From Prevotella vespertina (GTDB lineage: Bacteria > Bacteroidota > Bacteroidia > Bacteroidales > Bacteroidaceae): a stretch of 64,000 bases of DNA. Both the position numbers and the translations under genes were made by a program. The stretch's first letter is position 1, and every line of letters starts with the position of its first letter. This document shows positions 36,590 through 45,632 of the stretch, in pieces. The DNA lies in the NCBI RefSeq assembly GCF_009728485.1, contig NZ_VVIQ01000007.1:62001-126000 (forward strand). Direction: 5' to 3'. A model generated the notes under the pieces. That model was not told where the DNA came from and made no database searches. It saw nothing but the letters and a program-made list of their open reading frames with translations.

Positions 36590-39190
36590 TTACCCACAAC
36601 GAGAAGCACCACAATTAGTACAAATCAAGCATCCCTCTTGGTAAACAAGAGTCTCCTGTCCACAAACTGGACAACAGAGCCCTGATGCCTTCGTACCATC
36701 GGTTACATATTTTTTCAAAGCACGTTCTACACCATTCTTCCAAGTGTTAATACTCTCGTTCTTAAGCTGCAATGAGCCTACAAGCTTTATGACATGGTCT
36801 ATCGGCATACGGTAACGAAGCACACCAGAGATGAGCTTTGCATAGTTCCAATACTCTGGATTGAACTTCTCCGACAGCCCTTCAACAGTTGTCTTATAGC
36901 CTCGCTTATTCTCAAACTGGAAGTCGTAACGATGACTACCATCCTCTGCTGTCTGCTTGATGATCTTTCCCTTGGTAACACTCTTTGGTAAGGCAATACC
37001 TTCCTCATCGTCTTGAAGCCCCGTAAATATCTCATAAGGATAACCATCCAACAGCCCAACAAAGGCAACCCACTTCTCCTTGTTATTCTGAAAACGTACC
37101 ACATCACACTCGAGTTCCTTAGGTCTAACCTCCATTACCTGTGGTCGGCTACATACATGTTCGTGATGTTCTTCAGCAGAAGTTAAATCTTTCTCCTTCT
37201 CTTCTTCGGCAGAGTTATTCTCTTTCTTCTTATCTTTCTTAGAAACAGATATCATCACTCCGGACCTGCTACCATCACGATATATGGTGCAACCTTTGCA
37301 TCCGCTACGCCAAGCCTCAACGTATAACTTATTGACAAGAGCCTCATCAACGCTGTTAGGGAGGTTCACTGTCACTGAAATCGAGTGGTCAACCCACTTC
37401 TGAATGGCACCCTGCATACGTACTTTCATCAGCCAATCAACATCGTTGGCTGTAGCTTTATAATAAGGTGAACGCTTTACCAACTCGTCAATCTCTTCTT
37501 GGCTGTACTTCTTTTGAGTATCAATACCATTCGCTTCCATCCAAGTTAGGAACTTACGATGGTACACGATGTACTCTTCGAAGGAGTCTCCAACCTCATC
37601 AACAAAGTCTACATGCACATCAGCATCATTTGGGTTCACCTTTCGGCGACGCTTATACACAGGCATAAAGACGGGTTCTATACCCGAAGTAGTTTGTGTC
37701 ATTAAGGACGTAGTACCGGTTGGAGCAATCGTTAAACAGGCTATATTGCGACGCCCGTAACGTATCATCTCCTCATAAAGTTGTGCATCAGCTTCCTTCA
37801 AGCGGAGTATGAAGGGGTTATGCTCCTCACGCTTTGCATCATAGATAGCAAAGGCTCCACGCTCCTCTGCCATTCGAACGGAAGAGCGATAAGCATTCAA
37901 CGCCAACGCACGATGAACATCGACTGCAAAATCGGTAGCAGTCTGTGTTCCATAACGTAACCCCATTGCAGCTATCATATCTCCTTCGGCTGTTATGCCC
38001 ACTCCCGTTCGACGACCTTTACCGCTCTTATCCTTTATCTTCTCCCAAAGATGGTACTCGGCTTCCTTCACTTCATCAGCTTGTGGATCGCTCTTAACCT
38101 TTGCCATGATAAGATCAATCTTCTCCATCTCTAAATCAACGATATCATCCATAATACGTTGTGCTAGCTGTGCATGCTTGCTAAAGAGATCGAAGTCGAA
38201 GCGAGCATGGTCTGTGAACGGATCTATAACATAAGAGTATAGATTCAACGAGAGCAATCGACAGCTATCATAAGGGCACAAAGGAATCTCACCACAAGGG
38301 TTAGTTGAGACCGTGCGGAAACCTAAGTCTGCATAACAATCAGGTATGCTCTCACGAATAATGGTATCCCAAAAGAGCACGCCAGGCTCTGCGCTCTTCC
38401 AAGCATTATGTACTATCTTCTCCCAAAGAGCCTTTGCTGATACCTCATTGGTAAACTTTGGTTCTGTAGAATCTATTGGAAACTGCTGTACATAAGGCTT
38501 GTCATCAACAGCAGCCTGCATGAACTCATCTGTAATCTTCACTGACACATTAGCCCCAGTGACCTTCCCTTCCTCCATTTTAGCGTCTATGAACGCCTCA
38601 GAGTCTGGGTGTTTAATACTCACAGAGAGCATCAATGCACCACGACGACCATCCTGTGCAACCTCCCTTGTACTATTGGAGTAGCGTTCCATGAAAGGGA
38701 CAAGTCCAGTAGAGGTAAGGGCAGAGTTATGAACAGGTGAGCCCTTTGGACGAATGTGACTTAGGTCATGACCAACGCCTCCACGGCGTTTCATCAGTTG
38801 AACCTGCTCTTCGTCTATACGCATGATAGCCCCATAAGAATCGGCATCACCATCTAATCCAATCACAAAACAGTTGGATAACGATGCTATCTGATGGTCA
38901 TTACCGATTCCAGTCATCGGACTTCCAGCTGGAATAATGTACCGGAAATGATCCAAAAGATTGAATATCTCTTCTTCTGTTAAGGGATTCTTATACTTAT
39001 TCTCAACACGAGCTATCTCCTTTGCTATACGTCTGTGCATCTGCTCTGGAGACTTCTCATAAATATTACCAAAGCTATCCTTCATTGCATACTTGTTCAC
39101 CCAGACACGAGCGGCAAGCTCATCTCCATTAAAGTAAGCCAGTGAAGTCTGGTAGGCCTCATCGAATGAGTAAGTTTGATTGATCACCAT
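36590..39190 (-). CDS. nrdJ: Adenosylcobalamin-dependent (class II) ribonucleotide reductase
   Basis: About 866 residues from the ATG at 39190 (MVINQTYSFDEAYQTSLAYF); the frame is open to 39298 but those residues overlap the divergent promoter region. Motifs: LSNCFVIGLDGDADSYGAIM, RRGGVGHDLSHIRPKGSPV, the active-site loop STNPCGEIPLCPYDSCR, and a C-terminal zinc-ribbon CCPVCGQ...CLICTNCGASRCG thought to reduce the active-site disulfide. It makes dNDPs without oxygen but requires vitamin B12. No cobalamin riboswitch was found upstream. It is divergent from the nitroreductase gene. Confidence 0.95.
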   Translation of the reverse strand: MVINQTYSFDEAYQTSLAYFNGDELAARVWVNKYAMKDSFGNIYEKSPEQMHRRIAKEIARVENKYKNPLTEEEIFNLLDHFRYIIPAGSPMTGIGNDHQIASLSNCFVIGLDGDADSYGAIMRIDEEQVQLMKRRGGVGHDLSHIRPKGSPVHNSALTSTGLVPFMERYSNSTREVAQDGRRGALMLSVSIKHPDSEAFIDAKMEEGKVTGANVSVKITDEFMQAAVDDKPYVQQFPIDSTEPKFTNEVSAKALWEKIVHNAWKSAEPGVLFWDTIIRESIPDCYADLGFRTVSTNPCGEIPLCPYDSCRLLSLNLYSYVIDPFTDHARFDFDLFSKHAQLAQRIMDDIVDLEMEKIDLIMAKVKSDPQADEVKEAEYHLWEKIKDKSGKGRRTGVGITAEGDMIAAMGLRYGTQTATDFAVDVHRALALNAYRSSVRMAEERGAFAIYDAKREEHNPFILRLKEADAQLYEEMIRYGRRNIACLTIAPTGTTSLMTQTTSGIEPVFMPVYKRRRKVNPNDADVHVDFVDEVGDSFEEYIVYHRKFLTWMEANGIDTQKKYSQEEIDELVKRSPYYKATANDVDWLMKVRMQGAIQKWVDHSISVTVNLPNSVDEALVNKLYVEAWRSGCKGCTIYRDGSRSGVMISVSKKDKKKENNSAEEEKEKDLTSAEEHHEHVCSRPQVMEVRPKELECDVVRFQNNKEKWVAFVGLLDGYPYEIFTGLQDDEEGIALPKSVTKGKIIKQTAEDGSHRYDFQFENKRGYKTTVEGLSEKFNPEYWNYAKLISGVLRYRMPIDHVIKLVGSLQLKNESINTWKNGVERALKKYVTDGTKASGLCCPVCGQETLVYQEGCLICTNCGASRCG

Positions 39191-39256
39191 TGTCGTTTTT
39201 AGAAAATTAACGACTGCGAAGTTACGAATTGTTTTCTTAATTCTAAAACATTTGCT

Positions 39257-39278
39257 TAACTTTGTCGAAACAAAGTTA
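39257..39278. promoter_or_regulatory. Face-to-face promoter boxes of nrdJ and the nitroreductase gene
   Basis: TAACTTTG (39257-39264, plus strand) and its exact complement CAAAGTTA (39271-39278, so TAACTTTG on the minus strand) are separated by 6 bp, giving a perfect 8-bp-arm palindrome. Each can serve as the -7 box of one divergent gene; the two transcription starts would overlap. Confidence 0.6.
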
Positions 39279-39284
39279 TTAGCA

Positions 39285-40022
39285 ATGGAAACTATCAATT
39301 CAAGAAGAACTATAAGACGATATTCTCAAGAGGATGTATCGGATGACTTGTTAAGAGAACTCCTATCGGTTGCAGAGAGAACACCAACTATGGGCAACCT
39401 GCAACTCTATTCGGTCGTTATCACCCGAAGCCTGGAAATAAAGAAGAAGATCGCTCCGGCACACTTCAATCAACCAATGGTTACAGAGGCACCAGTCGTT
39501 CTTACCTTCTGTGCGGACTATCGTCGAACAACCTCATGGGCAACACAAAGAAAGGGAACACCTGGTTATGATAACTTCTTATCATTCCTAAATGCGGCGA
39601 CAGATGCCCTTCTTTATTGCCAAACTTTCTGTAATCTCGCTGAAGAAAGGGGCTTGGGAACCTGCTTCCTGGGTACTACGATCTATAGTCCAAAAGCGTT
39701 AATTGAAGCACTCGAGTTGCCTCGTTTGGTAATGCCTGTTGCTACTATCACCTTGGGATGGGCTGCTGAAACACCCAAGCAGACCGATCGTTTGCCATTG
39801 AAAAGTATTATTCACAATGAGACTTACAACGATTATACACCCGAGAGAATAGACGAGTTTTACATGCAAAAGGAGAACTTGAAAGAGAATAAGGACTTCG
39901 TTGAACTGAACAAAAAAGAAACACTTGCACAGGTATATACCGATATTCGTTATACAAAGAAGGATAACGAGGCTATGTCTGTGGGCTTGCTTGAAGCACT
40001 AAGACAGCAGGGGTTCCTCTAA
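39285..40022 (+). CDS. Nitroreductase family (FMN-dependent) oxidoreductase
   Basis: 245 residues from the ATG at 39285; the upstream extension to 39180 overlaps nrdJ and the promoter. The NfsA-like pattern is METINSRRTIRRYSQEDVSD (the Arg-Arg FMN phosphate contact), LLSVAERTPTMGNLQLYSVV, AEERGLGTCFLGT and MPVATITLGWAAETP. It is likely a dimeric NAD(P)H flavoenzyme in the cytoplasm; the true substrate is unknown. Its stop codon coincides with the first base pair of the 22-bp array downstream. Confidence 0.9.
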   Translation: METINSRRTIRRYSQEDVSDDLLRELLSVAERTPTMGNLQLYSVVITRSLEIKKKIAPAHFNQPMVTEAPVVLTFCADYRRTTSWATQRKGTPGYDNFLSFLNAATDALLYCQTFCNLAEERGLGTCFLGTTIYSPKALIEALELPRLVMPVATITLGWAAETPKQTDRLPLKSIIHNETYNDYTPERIDEFYMQKENLKENKDFVELNKKETLAQVYTDIRYTKKDNEAMSVGLLEALRQQGFL

Positions 40023-40130
40023 GGAGACGCCTTCCTTATATTAAAGAGGGCGTTTCTTCCCATCAAAGAGAGGCTTCCTTCATAGCAAGGAAACGCCCTC
40101 TTCAATACAAAGAATAAGTTATCTTACCTT
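40021..40130. repeat. 22-bp module array, AAAGAGGGCGTTTC family
   Basis: Units start at 40021, 40043, 40065, 40087 and 40109. AAAGAGGGCGTTTCTTCC (40043) and GGAAACGCCCTCTT (40089) are inverted versions of one module; the first and third are variants, the fifth is weak. Five units fill the intergenic space from the nitroreductase stop to the GSCFA start. The inverted pair can also form a long hairpin. Confidence 0.8.
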
Positions 40131-40131
40131 T

Positions 40132-40944
40132 ATGATATTCCGAACTACTATTGACATCCCTATTCCGAACTTCTCGTTCAAGCCCTGCGAAAGAGTCCTC
40201 TTTGTGGGTTCTTGCTTTGCAGATAACATCGGGAAGCGATTCAAAGAGGAGAAGTTTCGCACAATAGTCAACCCTTTTGGGGTGATGTACAACCCTGTTT
40301 CCATCCTTCACACGGTACAGAAACTATCCAATCAGGTGTTTGATATCGTGGTATTCACGCTTGGGACGAACCATGTCTACATAGAGAAAGCTACGGGAGA
40401 GATCGTGGATAATTGTCAAAAACGCCCTCAAAACCTTTTCAACGAACAGGAGTTAACGATTGACGAATCGGCTAATGCCCTACGTGAAGCCATCCATTTA
40501 TTAAGGAAACAAAACCCAAATGTGAAGGTGATAGTGACTGTTAGTCCGATAAGATATGCAAAATATGGCTTTCACGGGAGCCAGTTGTCAAAGGCAACAT
40601 TACTTTTGGCAGCTGATAAACTAGCACAAGAAGAAGGCGAGGCGGTCTATTATTTCCCTGCTTACGAGATAGTGAATGATGAGCTGAGAGACTATCGCTT
40701 CTATAAAGCGGATATGTTACATCCTAACGAACAAGCCGTTGAATACATCTGGGAACGGCTCGTTGAGACTTGCTTCTCATCGGAAGCTAAGAAGTTCCTG
40801 GAGGCTTGGCGTCCTATTAAGGAGGCGTTAGGACATCGCCCATTCAATCCCGATTCGGAGGCTTATCGGCTCTTTATGCAGAAGACCAAAGAGAAGATTC
40901 AATGGTTAAAGCAGCTATATCCTGACTTAGAACTAGACGAGTAA
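40132..40944 (+). CDS. GSCFA domain protein (SGNH/GDSL-like)
   Basis: 270 residues. The family name motif appears as VLFVGSCFADNIG near residues 23-35, followed by VVFTLGTNHVYIEKATGEIV, VIVTVSPIRYAK and a C-terminal DMLHPNEQAVEYIWERL, matching an SGNH-hydrolase catalytic Asp-x-x-His arrangement. GSCFA proteins are widespread in Bacteroidetes and uncharacterised; esterase or acyl-transfer activity is a guess from the fold. The start follows the repeat array immediately. Confidence 0.88.
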   Translation: MIFRTTIDIPIPNFSFKPCERVLFVGSCFADNIGKRFKEEKFRTIVNPFGVMYNPVSILHTVQKLSNQVFDIVVFTLGTNHVYIEKATGEIVDNCQKRPQNLFNEQELTIDESANALREAIHLLRKQNPNVKVIVTVSPIRYAKYGFHGSQLSKATLLLAADKLAQEEGEAVYYFPAYEIVNDELRDYRFYKADMLHPNEQAVEYIWERLVETCFSSEAKKFLEAWRPIKEALGHRPFNPDSEAYRLFMQKTKEKIQWLKQLYPDLELDE

Positions 40945-40963
40945 TAACTGAAACAAAGCTAAA

Positions 40964-41383
40964 ATGAATGAAAAACAGATAGAAGGTTTACTGGAGCAAC
41001 ATGGTATTAAACTAACAGCAAACCGAATATTGATAGCAAAGATAATGTCCACGCTAGATTATCCCATATCTATGAAAGAGTTGGAAACAATGCTCCTCAC
41101 GATGGATAAGTCGAGTATCTTCCGCACATTATCACTCTTTAAAAGCCACCATCTAGTACATCAAATGGAGGATGGTAACGATATTGTGCGTTACGAACTA
41201 TGCCATAGTCACAGTGAAGAAGAGGACGAAGACATACATGTACACTTCTATTGTGAACACTGCCATCGTACCTTCTGCCTCAATGAAATACCCGTTCCGC
41301 AAGTTAATTTACCTGTTGGCTATAGGCAGACAGCCGTTAACTATATGATTAAAGGAATCTGCCCAGATTGCTCCCATCGGTAG
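40964..41383 (+). CDS. Fur-family metalloregulator
   Basis: 139 residues: N-terminal winged helix (GIKLTANRILIAKIMSTLDY, KSSIFRTLSLF recognition helix), acidic-His segment DEDIHVHFYCEHCHRTFCL and a second CPDC pair near the C-terminus, giving the structural zinc site (CEHC and CPDC). It could be Fur, Zur or PerR; the metal cannot be decided from the sequence. It follows the GSCFA gene by 19 bp and is probably co-transcribed with it. Confidence 0.88.
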   Translation: MNEKQIEGLLEQHGIKLTANRILIAKIMSTLDYPISMKELETMLLTMDKSSIFRTLSLFKSHHLVHQMEDGNDIVRYELCHSHSEEEDEDIHVHFYCEHCHRTFCLNEIPVPQVNLPVGYRQTAVNYMIKGICPDCSHR

Positions 41384-41444
41384 ATTCTTTATCAATAAGT
41401 AAGAAAAAACGGCTTAGATAAGATGTTGTATTGATAGTTTTGAT

Positions 41445-41452
41445 TATCTTTG
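41445..41452 (+). promoter_or_regulatory. -7 promoter box of murF-alr
   Basis: TATCTTTG fits TAnnTTTG. An in-frame ATG at 41450 lies inside it, which supports 41480 as the true start. Confidence 0.55.
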
Positions 41453-41479
41453 CATGAGATTAAAACAATTAGGATAGTA

Positions 41480-43960
41480 ATGAATTATACTATTGAGAAA
41501 GTAACGACGCTCATTGGTGCACGCCGTTATGGTGATACTGATGCTAATATCAGCTTTGTTCTTACCGACAGTCGATCACTATGTTTCCCCGAAGAAACAT
41601 TATTCTTTGCACTCAAAACAGAGCGCAATGATGGTCATAACTATATACCAGAACTATATGCAAGGGGCGTTAGGAACTTCGTAGTAGAAGTAGTTCCAGA
41701 TAACTGGGAAACGCTCTACTCGGGTTCAAACTTCCTAAAGGTTGTGGGCAGCCTAGAGGCTTTGCAGCGTTTAGCAGAGCGTCATCGCGATGAGTTCCTC
41801 ATACCGATTGTGGGCATAACAGGCTCTAATGGCAAGACAATGGTTAAGGAGTGGCTTTATCAACTACTATCTCCTCAAATGGTGGTAACGCGTTCGCCAA
41901 GAAGTTATAACTCTCAGATTGGTGTTCCTTTGTCGGTTTGGTTACTCAATGAAAACACCCAAGTAGGTGTGTTCGAAGCGGGTATCAGTAAGCCAGGAGA
42001 GATGATGGCACTGCGTGACATCATACAACCTACCATCGGCGTATTCACTAGTTTGGGTACAGCTCACCAAGAGAACTTCCCTTCCATAGAGGCTAAATGT
42101 ATGGAGAAATTATGTCTTTTCCATGACACGCAAGCGATTGTCTATTCCATGGATGACGATATTCTGACACATTGCTTGGCTCAATATAACTACCAAGGTG
42201 AGCAACTTAGTTGGTCAATAAAGCATACGGACGCAGCATTCTATATAAAGTCTATTGAGAAGAAGGACATTGAGACTACCGTTACTTACACATGGAAAGG
42301 TGGGAAAGAAGCCCAATATAAGCTCCCATTTATCGATGATGCAAGTGTGGAGAACTCTATCACTTGTGCTGTTGTTGCACTACATTTAGGTGTGACGCAG
42401 GCTGCTCTTGCAGAGCGAATGGCACAATTGGAACCTGTTGCTATGCGATTGGAAGTGAAAGAGGGACAGCATGGTTGCACGCTTATCAACGATTCTTACA
42501 ACTCTGATTATAACTCACTTGACATTGCACTCGACTTCATGAATCGTCGTCCTGACCATAAGGGACGCAAGAGAACACTGATATTGAGTGATATACTTCA
42601 GAGTGGTGAGGAGGATAAGGAACTATATAATAAGGTGGCATTCCTATGTGAGAAGCGTGGAGTTAATAAGTTCATCGGTATTGGCGAAGGGCTTTTAGCA
42701 GAGCGCAATGCCTTTAAGCATTTAGGAGAAAAGCATTTCTTTGCTACTATCAATGCCTTCATTCATAGCGAGGTATTTGCTAACTTGCACGATGAAGTGA
42801 TCCTTTTAAAGGGTGCAAGACAGTTTGGTTTTGACCATCTCACCGAACTATTGGTAAAGAAAGTACATGAGACTGTATTGGAGGTAAACCTCAATGCGGT
42901 GGTAGATAACCTCAACTGGTACCGTTCCTTTATGAAGGCTGAGACCAAACTAGTGTGTATGATCAAGGCTGATGCTTATGGAGCTGGAGCCGTAGAGATT
43001 GCTAAGACGTTACAAGATCATCGTGTCGATTACCTTGCTGTGGCTGTGGCTGATGAGGGGGTAACACTCCGTAAGAATGGTATTACAAGTAACATCATGA
43101 TTATGAACCCAGAGATGTCATCTTTCAAGACGCTCTTTGATTATGATCTTGAGCCTGAAGTTTACAGTTTCCGACTCCTTGATACACTCGTCAAAGCCGC
43201 TCAAAAGGAAGGCATAACAGGCTTCCCTGTTCATATCAAACTCGATACTGGTATGCACAGATTGGGCTTTGATCCACAGAAAGACATGAATGAATTGATT
43301 GATAGACTTAAACATCAGAATGCAATCATACCACGTTCTGTCTTCTCTCACTTCGTTGGCTCTGATGCAGATAGCTTCGATGAGTTCTCTGCCAAGCAGT
43401 TTGCTTTATTCGACGAGGGTAGTAAGAAGCTGCAAGCAGCATTCAAACACAAGATTATCCGACACATGGATAACTCATCAGGTATCGAACACTTCCCAGC
43501 ACGTCAACTAGATATGTGTAGGCTAGGATTGGGTCTTTATGGTATCAATCCACGCACCAATAAGATTATCAACAATGTTTCTACGCTCAAAACTACCATC
43601 CTTCAGCTCCGCCATGTGCCTGCTGGTGACACGGTAGGATACTCTCGTAAGGGTACAATCGACCATGATAGTGTCATCGCAGCAATACCTATTGGCTATG
43701 CAGATGGGCTCAATCGCCACCTTGGGAATCGCCATTGTTATTGCTTGGTAAATGGTCAGAAGGCTGAGTATGTAGGCAATATTTGCATGGACGTAGCGAT
43801 GATTGACGTTACAGGTATCGATTGTAAGGAGGGCGATAGCGTTGAGATTTTCGGTGACCACCTACCTGTTACAGTCCTTAGTGATGTATTAGAAACGATT
43901 CCATACGAGGTTCTCACCACCATTAGTAACCGTGTGAAGCGGGTTTACTTCCAAGACTAA
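41480..43960 (+). CDS. Bifunctional MurF ligase / alanine racemase
   Basis: 826 residues from the ATG at 41480. The N-terminal half (about 1-450) is a Mur ligase: TDSRSLCFPEETLFFAL, the P-loop GITGSNGKTMVKEWL and LINDSYNSDYNSLDIALDF. The C-terminal half is PLP-dependent alanine racemase with VCMIKADAYGAGAVEIA (PLP lysine), DTGMHRLGF, VGYSRKGT, IPIGYADGLNR and NICMDVAMIDVT. It makes D-alanine and adds D-Ala-D-Ala to the UDP-MurNAc-tripeptide. The fusion is typical of Bacteroidetes and helps place the organism. Confidence 0.96.
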   Translation: MNYTIEKVTTLIGARRYGDTDANISFVLTDSRSLCFPEETLFFALKTERNDGHNYIPELYARGVRNFVVEVVPDNWETLYSGSNFLKVVGSLEALQRLAERHRDEFLIPIVGITGSNGKTMVKEWLYQLLSPQMVVTRSPRSYNSQIGVPLSVWLLNENTQVGVFEAGISKPGEMMALRDIIQPTIGVFTSLGTAHQENFPSIEAKCMEKLCLFHDTQAIVYSMDDDILTHCLAQYNYQGEQLSWSIKHTDAAFYIKSIEKKDIETTVTYTWKGGKEAQYKLPFIDDASVENSITCAVVALHLGVTQAALAERMAQLEPVAMRLEVKEGQHGCTLINDSYNSDYNSLDIALDFMNRRPDHKGRKRTLILSDILQSGEEDKELYNKVAFLCEKRGVNKFIGIGEGLLAERNAFKHLGEKHFFATINAFIHSEVFANLHDEVILLKGARQFGFDHLTELLVKKVHETVLEVNLNAVVDNLNWYRSFMKAETKLVCMIKADAYGAGAVEIAKTLQDHRVDYLAVAVADEGVTLRKNGITSNIMIMNPEMSSFKTLFDYDLEPEVYSFRLLDTLVKAAQKEGITGFPVHIKLDTGMHRLGFDPQKDMNELIDRLKHQNAIIPRSVFSHFVGSDADSFDEFSAKQFALFDEGSKKLQAAFKHKIIRHMDNSSGIEHFPARQLDMCRLGLGLYGINPRTNKIINNVSTLKTTILQLRHVPAGDTVGYSRKGTIDHDSVIAAIPIGYADGLNRHLGNRHCYCLVNGQKAEYVGNICMDVAMIDVTGIDCKEGDSVEIFGDHLPVTVLSDVLETIPYEVLTTISNRVKRVYFQD

Positions 43961-43972
43961 CAAGTGCTATTC

Positions 43973-44001
43973 ATCCCCTCTTCTTCTCTTGAAGAGGGGA
44001 T
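43973..44001 (+). terminator. Hairpin after murF-alr
   Basis: A perfect 11-bp stem, ATCCCCTCTTC / GAAGAGGGGAT, with a 7-nt loop, 12 bp after the stop. Confidence 0.65.
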
Positions 44002-44030
44002 ATAATCTATCAAACTCATCCCTATTTGCT

Positions 44031-44106
44031 CATTTTCAACACTGAATACACAGATAAAAGGAGTCTCCATGACTTCCTTTCATCTGTGTATTCAGTGTTG
44101 AAAATG
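44031..44106. repeat. Perfect 25-bp inverted repeat before rmuC
   Basis: Left arm 44031-44055, right arm 44082-44106, exact complements (CATTTTCAACACTGAATACA... ). Pairing extends inward (AAAAGGA with TCCTTTC) for seven more positions with one mismatch, leaving a loop of about 12 nt. Confidence 0.85.
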
Positions 44107-44138
44107 AACTTAGTAACAAATAAACAACTATAAGATTT

Positions 44139-45536
44139 ATGGAGATAATATACTTAATTCTGGGACTTATCATCGGTTTCGTCATCTCGTTCTTGTGGCT
44201 AAAAGGCAAGATGACACAGGATGTGAGCAAAGCAAATGAGCAACTGGCAGCACTCCGCAGTCAGCTGGAAGCGGAACAGAAGAGCATAGAGGATCGCCTT
44301 GCTATCGCTAAAGAGAATGCGACACAACAGGTGACTGCAACGAAAGAGGCGGCTGACCGACAATTAGAAGAGGTCAAGAACAGCTACACCCAACGCCTGG
44401 AAGCAGAGCGCAAACATAATGAGGAATTACGTAACGAACTACAGAAACAGGCGGAGGCTAAGAACAAGTTGCTGCAAGAGGAGGTGCGTAACATGGCGGC
44501 TCAGATGCTTTCAGAAAGTCGAGAGAAGATGAATACAGCTGATAAAGAGCGTCTCGAGGCTTTACTCACGCCTTTGAAAGACCGCTTGGAGGCTTTCAAT
44601 CAGACAGTGACAAACAATAGTAAGGAGACAGCAGCTAACAAAACAGAGATCAAAACAACCTTCGAAGAGGCGATGAAGAGACTTCATGCCGAGCAAGAAA
44701 TGACCATTAAGGCGATGCGTGAAGACCAAGAACGAACGGTGAAGGAGCTTCGCGAGCAGACAGAACGCATTGGAAATGATGCCGCCTCACTAACGAAAGC
44801 ACTCAAGGGGGACTCGAAGATGCAAGGTGACTGGGGTGAGATGATTCTCGAAAAGACCTTAGAAGACTGCGGACTTATTAAGGATCAGCAGTTCTTCCTA
44901 CAAGAGAATTACAAGGACGAGGAGGGTAATAACTTCCGACCAGACGCTGTTATCGAGTTGCCGAATAAGGAGAGAGCAGTCGTCGACTCGAAGGTTTCGC
45001 TCACAGCTTACCAATCGGCAATAAAGGAAACAGACCCTGAAGAGCAGGAGCGATTGCTGAAAGAGCATGTAAACTCCGTAAGGAAGCACATCGACGAGCT
45101 GTCGGCTAAAGGCTACGAGAAGATTGTCCCCGGTTGTATCGGCTATGTATTGATGTTCATCCCCTACGAGAGTGGCTATTCCGCAGCCCTCAAGACCGAC
45201 CCTTCTATCCTACAATACGCCTACAGAAAGCATATCATCGTACTCAGTCCGAGCAATCTCCTCATGGCATTGCAACTGACCCGCACGATGTGGCAGAACT
45301 ATCGATTGAATAAGAATGTAGATGAGATTCTCCGCCAGTCGAACGATCTATACGATAAGTTCGTGACCTTCGGTGAGACCTTCGTAAAGATTGGAACGAG
45401 TATTGAGAAGCTCCAATCAGACTTCAACAAGGCTAAGGGACAACTCAACGAAGGCAAAGGTAATATCATTAGACGCCTCGAAGGGATGAAGACGCTGGGG
45501 ATTACTCCGAAGAAGCAGATACCTGATAACCTATAA
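44139..45536 (+). CDS. rmuC: RmuC-family DNA recombination protein
   Basis: 465 residues: N-terminal membrane helix (IIYLILGLIIGFVISFLWLK), long coiled coil (about 30-210, rich in E, Q, K and A), then the RmuC nuclease-like domain (GDSKMQGDWGEMILEKTLED, FRPDAVIELPNKERAVVDSK, YVLMFIPYESGYSAAL). RmuC limits inversion-type rearrangements in E. coli; the biochemical activity is inferred. It stands alone after a long hairpin and has its own terminator. Confidence 0.93.
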   Translation: MEIIYLILGLIIGFVISFLWLKGKMTQDVSKANEQLAALRSQLEAEQKSIEDRLAIAKENATQQVTATKEAADRQLEEVKNSYTQRLEAERKHNEELRNELQKQAEAKNKLLQEEVRNMAAQMLSESREKMNTADKERLEALLTPLKDRLEAFNQTVTNNSKETAANKTEIKTTFEEAMKRLHAEQEMTIKAMREDQERTVKELREQTERIGNDAASLTKALKGDSKMQGDWGEMILEKTLEDCGLIKDQQFFLQENYKDEEGNNFRPDAVIELPNKERAVVDSKVSLTAYQSAIKETDPEEQERLLKEHVNSVRKHIDELSAKGYEKIVPGCIGYVLMFIPYESGYSAALKTDPSILQYAYRKHIIVLSPSNLLMALQLTRTMWQNYRLNKNVDEILRQSNDLYDKFVTFGETFVKIGTSIEKLQSDFNKAKGQLNEGKGNIIRRLEGMKTLGITPKKQIPDNL

Positions 45537-45548
45537 GACACACATCAC

Positions 45549-45600
45549 AAAAGACTCCACTCATGGTCGGATAAGTACCGCACCATGGGTGGAGTCTTTT
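45549..45600. terminator. Bidirectional terminator between rmuC and the HxlR gene
   Basis: 19-bp arms with one G-T type mismatch (AAAAGACTCCACTCATGGT at 45549-45567; partner at 45582-45600), ending in TTTT on either strand, between convergent genes. Confidence 0.8.
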
Positions 45601-45632
45601 CGTTTATATACCTTTATATAATAGTGGAAAAC

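Noticed and set aside
39191..39284. Cobalamin riboswitch upstream of the B12-dependent reductase
   Set aside because: The gap is only 94 bp, is filled by promoter boxes and lacks the conserved B12-box core.
39191..39298. 36-residue N-terminal extension of the ribonucleotide reductase
   Set aside because: It would overlap the divergent nitroreductase start and promoter palindrome; family members start at the MVINQTYSFDEAYQ region.
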